64,000 nt of DNA from Citrobacter tructae (GTDB taxonomy: Bacteria > Pseudomonadota > Gammaproteobacteria > Enterobacterales > Enterobacteriaceae), in NCBI RefSeq assembly GCF_004684345.1, contig NZ_CP038469.1:3720001-3784000 (forward strand), in the 5' to 3' direction. Under the pieces are notes generated by a model. It was not told where the DNA came from. It worked only from the letters and a program-made list of their open reading frames with translations, and ran no database searches. The position numbers were made by a program, and so were the translations under genes. Numbering within the stretch: the stretch's first letter is position 1; each line of letters begins with the position of its first letter. This document shows, one piece after another, positions 7,891 to 15,121 of the stretch.

Positions 7891-7928
7891 TGTCTGCTGG
7901 CGAAGGTGAAGCCGCTATCCAGCAGACA
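7891..7928. other. Perfect inverted repeat downstream of asd
   Basis: TGTCTGCTGG (7891-7900) and CCAGCAGACA (7919-7928) form a 10-base perfect stem with an 18-base loop, starting 19 bases after the asd stop. No T run follows, so it may be a transcript-end stabiliser or rho-dependent terminator element. It is part of the 327-base gap between asd and glgB. Confidence 0.5.
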
Positions 7929-8046
7929 ATTATCGTGTTTAAACAATGGGTGCTAAGTCGCCTTTTTTTGCGTAATACAGGAGTAAACGCAGATGTTTCA
8001 TTATTTCCCGGGGGTAAGATAAAGCATTGGCTATTCTTTAAGAGTG

Positions 8047-8069
8047 ACTTAATACCGGAGGTATTAAGT
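8047..8069 (+). promoter_or_regulatory. Hairpin presenting GGAG upstream of glgB
   Basis: ACTTAATAC (8047-8055) and GTATTAAGT (8061-8069) pair perfectly around the five-base loop CGGAG. A GGA in a hairpin loop is the known recognition pattern of CsrA, the translational repressor of glycogen genes, so this could be a CsrA site. The same GGAGG could be a ribosome site sequestered by the stem. Both readings are inference. Confidence 0.45.
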
Positions 8070-8176
8070 TGTTGCCTGAAGGTGGGACGACGCAGAGAGG
8101 ATGCACAATTGTGCTGCGCCGTTCAGGTCAAAAAAAGTGTCGCTACCTGATGTCGAAAATCAGTTGGAAGGGGTGA
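8069..8176 (+). other. Possible 35-codon leader reading frame before glgB
   Basis: A TTG at 8069 lies seven bases after GGAGG (8057-8061) and opens a 35-codon frame ending in TGA at 8174-8176, 23 bases before the glgB start. The predicted peptide is basic at its C-terminus (LRRSGQKKCRYLMSKISWKG) and matches nothing I know. The rare start codon and lack of comparative data make this weak. Confidence 0.2.
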
Positions 8177-8199
8177 CACCATAAAACAGGATGACAACC

Positions 8200-10383
8200 A
8201 TGTCCGTTCGTATCGATAGAGACGTGATTAATGCGCTAATTGCAGGCCATTTTGCGGATCCTTTTTCCGTACTCGGTATGCACCAAACTGAAGCCGGGCT
8301 TGAAGTTCGTGCCCTATTACCTGACGCCACCGAAGTGTGGGTGATCGAACCAAAAACCGGACGTAAAGTCGGCAAGCTGGACTGTCTCGACTCTCGCGGT
8401 TTTTTCTGTGCTGTACTTCCCCGCCGTAAAAATTTCTTTCGCTACCAACTGGCTGTTGTCTGGCATGGACAGCAGAATCTGATCGATGACCCTTATCGTT
8501 TTGGCCCGCTTATTCAGGACATGGACGCCTGGCTGTTATCCGAAGGGACGCACCTGCGCCCTTACGAAACGCTGGGCGCACATGCCGATACCATGGATGG
8601 CGTAACCGGTACGCGTTTCTCCGTCTGGGCGCCGAATGCACAACGCGTCTCGGTGGTGGGGCAGTTCAACTACTGGGACGGTCGCCGCCATCCGATGCGC
8701 CTGCGTAAAGAGAGCGGCATTTGGGAGCTGTTTATCCCTGGCGCACAGCATGGTCAGTTGTATAAATACGAGATGATCGATGCCAACGGCCATTTGCGTG
8801 TCAAAGCCGATCCGTATGCCTTCGAAGCGCAAATGCGCCCGGAAACGGCGTCGCTTATCTGCGGTCTGCCGGAAAAAGTGGTGCAAACCGAGGAACGCAA
8901 AAAAGCCAACCAGTTTGATGCGCCGATCTCTATCTACGAAGTACACCTGGGCTCGTGGCGTCGTCACACGGATAACAACTTCTGGCTGAGCTATCGTGAA
9001 CTGGCGGATCAGTTGATTCCCTACGTGAAGTGGATGGGCTTTACCCATCTTGAGCTGCTGCCGATTAATGAGCACCCGTTTGACGGTAGCTGGGGCTACC
9101 AGCCGACCGGCATGTATGCGCCGACCCGCCGTTTCGGCACGCGCGATGACTTCCGCTATTTTGTAAACGCGGCGCATCAGGCGGGTTTGAACGTGATCCT
9201 CGACTGGGTGCCTGGTCACTTCCCGTCGGATGACTTTGGTCTGGCTCAGTTTGATGGCACCAGTTTGTATGAGCACAGCGACCCGCGCGAAGGTTATCAT
9301 CAGGACTGGAACACACTGATCTACAACTACGGTCGTCGTGAAGTCAGCAACTATCTGGTGGGCAATGCCCTGTACTGGATTGAGCGTTTTGGTATTGACG
9401 CGCTGCGCGTGGATGCCGTGGCATCGATGATTTATCGCGATTACAGCCGTAAAGAAGGCGAGTGGATCCCCAACGAATTTGGCGGTCGTGAAAACCTCGA
9501 AGCCATTGAATTTTTACGTAACACCAACCGTATTCTTGGCGAACAGGTGCCGGGTGCTGTGAGTATGGCGGAAGAGTCGACCGACTTTGCTGGTGTTTCA
9601 AGACCGCAGGATATGGGCGGCTTAGGGTTCTGGTATAAGTGGAACCTGGGCTGGATGCACGACACGCTTGACTACATGAAGCTGGACCCGGTTTATCGCC
9701 AGCATCACCACGATAAGCTGACCTTCGGCATGCTGTACAACTACACCGAGAACTTTGTCCTGCCGTTGTCGCACGATGAAGTGGTGCACGGTAAGAAATC
9801 GATCCTCGACCGCATGCCGGGCGATGCGTGGCAGAAGTTTGCCAACCTGCGCGCCTACTATGGCTGGATGTGGGCCTTCCCCGGCAAGAAATTGCTGTTT
9901 ATGGGCAACGAGTTTGCTCAGGGACGCGAATGGAACCACGACGCCAGCCTCGACTGGCATCTGCTGGAAGGCGGTGATAACTGGCACCACGGCGTACAGC
10001 GTCTAGTGCGCGACCTGAACCACACCTATCGTCATCACAAAGCGTTGCATGAACTCGACTTTGACGGCTACGGTTTTGAATGGCTGGTGGTCGATGACAA
10101 CGAACGTTCGGTGCTGATTTTTGTCCGTCGTGACAAAGCCGGCAATGAAATTATCGTTGCCAGCAACTTTACGCCAGTCCCGCGTCCTGGCTATCGCTTT
10201 GGCATCAATCAACCAGGCAAATGGCGTGAAATCCTCAACACCGATTCGATGCACTACCACGGTAGCAATACTGGCAACGGCGGCGCGGTACACAGCGATG
10301 AAATTGCCAGCCACGGTCGTCAGCATTCACTGAGCCTTACGTTGCCGCCTCTGGCCACGATCTGGCTGGTGCGGGAGGGGTGA
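8200..10383 (+). CDS. glgB: 1,4-alpha-glucan branching enzyme GlgB
   Basis: GlgB cuts alpha-1,4-glucan chains and re-attaches them by alpha-1,6 bonds, making the branches of glycogen. I chose ATG 8200 (MSVRIDRDVINAL), 727 residues against 728 in E. coli; the in-frame ATG at 8191 lies too close to the AACAGG ribosome site. An N-terminal CBM48-type domain (FSVWAPNAQRVSVVGQFNYW, about residues 142-161) precedes the GH13 barrel. Catalytic motifs are DALRVDAVASM (Asp405), MAEESTDF (Glu458) and LSHDEVVHG (Asp526). It is the first gene of glgBXCAP; its stop overlaps glgX. Confidence 0.97.
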   Translation: MSVRIDRDVINALIAGHFADPFSVLGMHQTEAGLEVRALLPDATEVWVIEPKTGRKVGKLDCLDSRGFFCAVLPRRKNFFRYQLAVVWHGQQNLIDDPYRFGPLIQDMDAWLLSEGTHLRPYETLGAHADTMDGVTGTRFSVWAPNAQRVSVVGQFNYWDGRRHPMRLRKESGIWELFIPGAQHGQLYKYEMIDANGHLRVKADPYAFEAQMRPETASLICGLPEKVVQTEERKKANQFDAPISIYEVHLGSWRRHTDNNFWLSYRELADQLIPYVKWMGFTHLELLPINEHPFDGSWGYQPTGMYAPTRRFGTRDDFRYFVNAAHQAGLNVILDWVPGHFPSDDFGLAQFDGTSLYEHSDPREGYHQDWNTLIYNYGRREVSNYLVGNALYWIERFGIDALRVDAVASMIYRDYSRKEGEWIPNEFGGRENLEAIEFLRNTNRILGEQVPGAVSMAEESTDFAGVSRPQDMGGLGFWYKWNLGWMHDTLDYMKLDPVYRQHHHDKLTFGMLYNYTENFVLPLSHDEVVHGKKSILDRMPGDAWQKFANLRAYYGWMWAFPGKKLLFMGNEFAQGREWNHDASLDWHLLEGGDNWHHGVQRLVRDLNHTYRHHKALHELDFDGYGFEWLVVDDNERSVLIFVRRDKAGNEIIVASNFTPVPRPGYRFGINQPGKWREILNTDSMHYHGSNTGNGGAVHSDEIASHGRQHSLSLTLPPLATIWLVREG

Positions 10384-12359
10384 TGGCGCAACTGGCAACC
10401 GGTAACGCCACGCCCCATGGCGCAACGTATGACGGTCATGGTGTCAATTTCACCCTTTTTTCGGCGCACGCCGAGCGCGTTGAGTTATGCGTATTCGATG
10501 ATCAAGGTTGCGAGCATCGCTATGACCTGCCAGGGCGTAGCGGCGATATCTGGCACGGCTATCTGGCTGATGCCAGGCCCGGTTTGCGCTACGGCTATCG
10601 TGTACATGGTCCGTGGCAGCCGCAGCAGGGACACCGTTTTAACCCGGCGAAACTGCTGATTGATCCCTGCGCGCGCCGCGTGGACGGCGAGTTGAAAGAT
10701 AACCCGCTGCTGCACGGTGGGGGTAACGAACCGGATCACCACGATAACGCAGCGATAGCCCTGAAAAGCGTGGTGGTGTCCGATCGTTATGACTGGGAAG
10801 ACGATGCCGCGCCGCGCACGCCGTGGGGCAACACCGTCATCTATGAAGCCCACGTCAAAGGGTTGACGTATCTGCACCCGGATATTCCGCAAGAGATTCG
10901 CGGCACCTATAAAGCGCTCGGTCATCCGGTGATGATCGACTATTTCAAACACCTCGGCATTACCGCGCTTGAGCTGTTGCCGGTGGCGCATTTTGCCAGC
11001 GAGCCACGACTGCAGCGTTTGGGGCTGTCGAACTACTGGGGCTACAACCCGGTGGCGATGTTCGCGCTGCATCCAGCCTACGCCTGCTCGCCAGAGAGTG
11101 CGCTTGATGAGTTTCGCGATGCGGTGAAAGCGCTGCACAAAGCCGGAATTGAGGTGATTCTCGATATTGTTTTGAACCACAGCGCCGAGCTGGATCTTGA
11201 AGGACCGGTCTTCTCCCTGCGCGGAATTGATAACCGTAGCTATTATTGGATTAGGGAAGATGGCGATTACTACAACTGGACCGGCTGTGGGAACACCCTC
11301 AACCTGAGCCACCCCGGCGTGGTGGAGTATGCATGCGAATGCCTGCGTTATTGGGTTGAAACCTGCCACGTGGATGGTTTTCGTTTTGATTTAGCATCCG
11401 TCATGGGGCGCACACCTGAGTTTCGTCAGGATGCGCCGCTGTTTACCGCGATCCAAAACTGCCCGCTGCTCTCTCGCGTTAAGCTGATTGCGGAGCCGTG
11501 GGATATCGGTGAGGGCGGATATCAGGTGGGTAATTTCCCCCCACCGTTTGCCGAGTGGAATGACCATTTCCGTGACGCGGCGCGACGCTTCTGGCTCCAG
11601 CGTAATCTGCCCCTCGGGGAGTTTGCCGGACGTTTTGCGGCATCCAGCGATATGTTTAAACGTAATGGTCGCAAACCTGGCGCATCGGTCAATCTGGTGA
11701 CCGCGCATGATGGTTTTACGCTGCGTGACTGTGTGTGCTTCACAAATAAGCACAATGAGGCGAACGGTGAGGAAAATCGCGACGGCACTAGCAATAACTA
11801 CAGCGACAATCATGGTAAAGAAGGATTAGGCGGCACGCTGGACCTGATTGAACGGCGGCGCGACAGCATTCATGCCCTGTTAACGACGCTGTTGCTCTCT
11901 CAGGGGACGCCGATGTTGTTGGCGGGCGATGAGCATGGTCATAGCCAGCACGGCAACAATAACGCTTACTGCCAGGATAACGCTTTAACTTGGCTGGACT
12001 GGCAGCAGGCAAACAGCGGGCTAACCACATTTACTGCCGCGTTGATTCGTCTTCGCCAGCAAATTCCTGCATTAACAGGTGATTGCTGGTGGGAAGAGGG
12101 CGACGGCAATGTGCGTTGGCTGAACCGATACGCACAACCCTTAAGTGCGGATGAGTGGCAAAACGGCCCGAAGCAGATGCAGATCCTGCTTTCAGACCGT
12201 TTCCTGATCGCGATAAACGCCACGCTTGAGGTAACAGATATCGTTTTACCTGAAGGGGAATGGCACGCCATCCCCCCATTTGCCGGAGAGGATAATCCGG
12301 TGCTTACGGCTGTCTGGCAGGGACCTGCGCACGGACTGTGTGTGTTCCAGAGAAGATAA
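10383..12359 (+). CDS. glgX: Glycogen debranching enzyme GlgX
   Basis: GlgX hydrolyses alpha-1,6 bonds in glycogen limit dextrins, preferring short side chains left by glycogen phosphorylase, and releases maltotetraose and maltotriose for the maltose system. The ATG at 10383 overlaps the glgB TGA by one base; a GTG three bases upstream is in frame but less likely. The protein has 658 residues, with a CBM48-like N-terminus (GVNFTLFSAHAERVELCVFD) and a GH13 core with DGFRFDLASVMG (nucleophile Asp), IAEPWDIGEGGY (acid Glu) and TAHDGFTLRD. It lies between glgB and glgC, and its last codons contain a CsrA-type hairpin. Confidence 0.97.
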   Translation: MAQLATGNATPHGATYDGHGVNFTLFSAHAERVELCVFDDQGCEHRYDLPGRSGDIWHGYLADARPGLRYGYRVHGPWQPQQGHRFNPAKLLIDPCARRVDGELKDNPLLHGGGNEPDHHDNAAIALKSVVVSDRYDWEDDAAPRTPWGNTVIYEAHVKGLTYLHPDIPQEIRGTYKALGHPVMIDYFKHLGITALELLPVAHFASEPRLQRLGLSNYWGYNPVAMFALHPAYACSPESALDEFRDAVKALHKAGIEVILDIVLNHSAELDLEGPVFSLRGIDNRSYYWIREDGDYYNWTGCGNTLNLSHPGVVEYACECLRYWVETCHVDGFRFDLASVMGRTPEFRQDAPLFTAIQNCPLLSRVKLIAEPWDIGEGGYQVGNFPPPFAEWNDHFRDAARRFWLQRNLPLGEFAGRFAASSDMFKRNGRKPGASVNLVTAHDGFTLRDCVCFTNKHNEANGEENRDGTSNNYSDNHGKEGLGGTLDLIERRRDSIHALLTTLLLSQGTPMLLAGDEHGHSQHGNNNAYCQDNALTWLDWQQANSGLTTFTAALIRLRQQIPALTGDCWWEEGDGNVRWLNRYAQPLSADEWQNGPKQMQILLSDRFLIAINATLEVTDIVLPEGEWHAIPPFAGEDNPVLTAVWQGPAHGLCVFQRR

Positions 12360-12367
12360 AAAAGGAG
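12328..12367 (+). promoter_or_regulatory. CsrA binding region at the glgC start
   Basis: CGCAC (12328-12332) and GTGTG (12338-12342) pair, with one G-U, around loop GGACT, matching the CsrA site known in the E. coli glgC leader. A second GGA lies in the ribosome site AAAGGAG (12361-12367). In E. coli, CsrA bound to both blocks glgC translation and destabilises the glgCAP message. Confidence 0.7.
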
Positions 12368-12373
12368 TTAGTC

Positions 12374-13669
12374 ATGGTGAGTTTAGATAAGAACGATCGT
12401 GTAATGTTGGCGCGCCAGCTGCCATTGAAATCTGTTGCCCTAATCCTGGCCGGTGGCCGCGGGACACGCCTGAAAGATTTAACCAACAAACGCGCCAAGC
12501 CAGCCGTACACTTTGGCGGTAAGTTCCGCATTATCGATTTTGCTTTATCCAACTGTCTTAACTCCGGGATCCGCCGTATTGGCGTGATCACGCAGTACCA
12601 GTCGCACACGCTGGTACAGCATATCCAGCGCGGTTGGTCTTTTTTTAGCGAGGAGATGAACGAGTTTGTCGATTTGCTGCCCGCCCAGCAAAGGATGCAG
12701 GGTGAAAACTGGTATCGCGGAACGGCAGATGCGGTGACGCAGAACCTGGACATCATTCGACGCTATAAAGCGGAATATGTGGTGATCCTCGCGGGCGATC
12801 ATATCTACAAGCAGGACTACTCGCGCATGTTGATCGACCACGTTGAGAAAGGCGCGCGCTGCACCGTCGCCTGTATGCCAGTGCCGATTGAAGAAGCCAG
12901 CGCATTTGGCGTCATGGACGTGGACGATACCGATAAAATCATCGAGTTCGTTGAAAAACCGGCTAACCCACCGGCCATGCCAAACGATCCAACCCGATCT
13001 CTCGCCAGTATGGGGATCTATGTTTTCGACGCCGATTATCTGTATGAATTACTGGCAGAAGATGATCTTGATGAAAACTCCAGCCACGATTTCGGTAAAG
13101 ACATCATCCCGAAAATCACCGCGGCTGGCATGGCTTATGCGCATCCATTTCCTAAGTCTTGCGTACAGTCCGACCCGGAATCTGAGCCGTACTGGCGCGA
13201 CGTTGGGACGCTGGAAGCCTACTGGAAGGCGAACCTCGATCTGGCTTCGGTCACGCCTGAACTGGATATGTACGATCAGGACTGGCCGATTCGCACGCAT
13301 ATGGAATCACTGCCGCCGGCGAAGTTTGTGCAGGACCGTTCCGGTAGCCACGGCATGACGCTGAACTCGCTGGTATCCGGCGGATGCATTATTTCCGGTT
13401 CGGTGGTGGTGCAGTCCGTTTTGTTCCCACGGGTGCGCGTGAATTCATTCTGTAACATTGATTCGGCAGTGTTATTACCAGAAGTGTGGGTAGGGCGTTC
13501 GTGCCGCTTGCGCCGCTGCATCATTGACCGCGCCTGTATTATCCCTGAAGGCATGGTGATTGGCGAAAACGCGGAAGAAGATGCGCGTCGCTTCTACCGC
13601 TCAGAGGAAGGCATTGTGCTGGTCACGCGTGAAATGCTGCGCAAACTGCAGATCAAACAGGAGCGATAA
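12374..13669 (+). CDS. glgC: Glucose-1-phosphate adenylyltransferase GlgC (ADP-glucose pyrophosphorylase)
   Basis: GlgC makes ADP-glucose from ATP and glucose-1-phosphate, the committed and allosterically controlled step of glycogen synthesis. Fructose-1,6-bisphosphate activates and AMP inhibits the E. coli enzyme. ATG 12374 (MVSLDKNDR) gives 431 residues, equal to E. coli; the upstream in-frame ATG at 12338 lies inside glgX and lacks homology. The pyrophosphorylase motif GGRGTRL is at residues 27-33, and the activator-site Lys39 is present. A C-terminal left-handed beta-helix begins near residue 330. It is followed by glgA with a one-base overlap (TAATG). Confidence 0.97.
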   Translation: MVSLDKNDRVMLARQLPLKSVALILAGGRGTRLKDLTNKRAKPAVHFGGKFRIIDFALSNCLNSGIRRIGVITQYQSHTLVQHIQRGWSFFSEEMNEFVDLLPAQQRMQGENWYRGTADAVTQNLDIIRRYKAEYVVILAGDHIYKQDYSRMLIDHVEKGARCTVACMPVPIEEASAFGVMDVDDTDKIIEFVEKPANPPAMPNDPTRSLASMGIYVFDADYLYELLAEDDLDENSSHDFGKDIIPKITAAGMAYAHPFPKSCVQSDPESEPYWRDVGTLEAYWKANLDLASVTPELDMYDQDWPIRTHMESLPPAKFVQDRSGSHGMTLNSLVSGGCIISGSVVVQSVLFPRVRVNSFCNIDSAVLLPEVWVGRSCRLRRCIIDRACIIPEGMVIGENAEEDARRFYRSEEGIVLVTREMLRKLQIKQER

Positions 13670-15102
13670 TGCAGGTTTTACACGTATGTTCAGAGATGTT
13701 CCCCCTGTTAAAAACCGGGGGACTGGCAGATGTTCTTGGGGCGCTGCCCGCTGCACAAATTGCAGATGGTGTGGATGCCCGCGTGGTGCTCCCGGCGTTT
13801 CCTGATATTCGTCGCGGCATTCCTGATGCGCAGGTGGTAACGCGTCGGGATACCTTCGCGGGCCGGATCACGCTGCTGTTCGGACATTACAACGGTGTTG
13901 GCATTTACCTGATTGATGCGCCGCATCTCTATGACCGCCCTGGCAGTCCGTATCACGACACCAACCTGTTTGCTTACACCGACAACGTCCTGCGCTTTGC
14001 GCTGCTCGGCTGGGTCGGATGTGAAATGGCCTGCGGTCTTGACCCATTCTGGCGCCCGGATGTGGTGCACGCGCACGACTGGCATGCAGGTCTGGCCCCG
14101 GCATATCTGGCGGCACGCGGCCACCCGGCGAAATCGGTGTTCACTGTGCACAACTTGGCCTATCAAGGCATGTTTTATGCAAAGCATATGGATGACATCC
14201 AATTGCCATGGTCGTTCTTTAATGTGCATGGGCTGGAGTTTAAAGGACAGATTTCATTCCTGAAGGCAGGGTTGTACTACGCCGACCATATTACAGCGGT
14301 GAGCCCGACCTATGCGCGTGAAATCACCGAAGCACAATTTGCCTATGGGATGGAAGGGTTGTTGCAGCAGCGTCACCGTGAGGGGCGACTTTCCGGCGTG
14401 CTGAACGGTGTTGATGAAAATATCTGGAGTCCGGAAACGGACCTGCTGTTGGCGTCGCGCTATACCCGCGATACGCTGGAAGATAAAGCAGAGAACAAGC
14501 GTCAGCTGCAGATTGCCATGGGGCTTAAGGTTAACGACAAGGTGCCGCTTTTTGCAGTAGTCAGCCGTCTGACCAGCCAGAAAGGGTTGGATTTGGTGCT
14601 GGAAGCGTTGCCCGGATTACTGGAGCAAGGCGGACAATTGGCCCTGCTCGGCGCGGGTGATCCCGTGCTACAGGAAGGTTTCCTCGCCGCAGCGGCAGAG
14701 CATCCAGGCCAGGTCGGCGTGCAGATTGGCTATCACGAGGCTTTCTCACACCGCATCATGGGTGGGGCCGACGTTATTCTGGTGCCCAGCCGTTTTGAGC
14801 CGTGCGGCCTGACGCAATTATATGGACTGAAGTACGGTACGCTGCCACTGGTGCGGCGCACCGGTGGGCTGGCTGATACAGTTTCTGACAGTTCGCTGGA
14901 AAACCTGGCGGACGGTATCGCCAGTGGGTTTGTATTTGAAGATAGTAATGCCTGGTCGCTGTTACGGGCGATCCGGCGTGCTTTCGTGTTGTGGTCTCGC
15001 CCTTCGCTCTGGCGGTTTGTACAACGTCAGGCAATGGCAATGGATTTTAGCTGGCAAGTCGCGGCGAAGTCCTACCGTGAGCTTTACTATCGCTTGAAAT
15101 AG
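13669..15102 (+). CDS. glgA: Glycogen synthase GlgA
   Basis: GlgA transfers glucose from ADP-glucose to the growing alpha-1,4-glucan chain. It is a GT5-family retaining glycosyltransferase with the GT-B fold of two Rossmann domains. The length is 477 residues, identical to E. coli. The ADP-glucose-binding KTGGLADV motif sits at residues 15-22, and the C-terminal nucleotide-sugar motif RFEPCGLTQLYGLKYG lies near residues 375-390. The ATG overlaps the glgC stop by one base, so translation is probably coupled. Confidence 0.97.
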   Translation: MQVLHVCSEMFPLLKTGGLADVLGALPAAQIADGVDARVVLPAFPDIRRGIPDAQVVTRRDTFAGRITLLFGHYNGVGIYLIDAPHLYDRPGSPYHDTNLFAYTDNVLRFALLGWVGCEMACGLDPFWRPDVVHAHDWHAGLAPAYLAARGHPAKSVFTVHNLAYQGMFYAKHMDDIQLPWSFFNVHGLEFKGQISFLKAGLYYADHITAVSPTYAREITEAQFAYGMEGLLQQRHREGRLSGVLNGVDENIWSPETDLLLASRYTRDTLEDKAENKRQLQIAMGLKVNDKVPLFAVVSRLTSQKGLDLVLEALPGLLEQGGQLALLGAGDPVLQEGFLAAAAEHPGQVGVQIGYHEAFSHRIMGGADVILVPSRFEPCGLTQLYGLKYGTLPLVRRTGGLADTVSDSSLENLADGIASGFVFEDSNAWSLLRAIRRAFVLWSRPSLWRFVQRQAMAMDFSWQVAAKSYRELYYRLK

Positions 15103-15121
15103 ATATCCAGGAATCACCTAT

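Noticed and set aside
7890..8150. An 86-codon forward reading frame between asd and glgB
   Set aside because: It has no ribosome site, overlaps both hairpins, and resembles nothing known; the shorter 8069 frame has a better ribosome site.
10485..11369. A 294-codon reading frame antisense to glgX
   Set aside because: It is a shadow frame; the sense strand encodes a full-length debranching enzyme.
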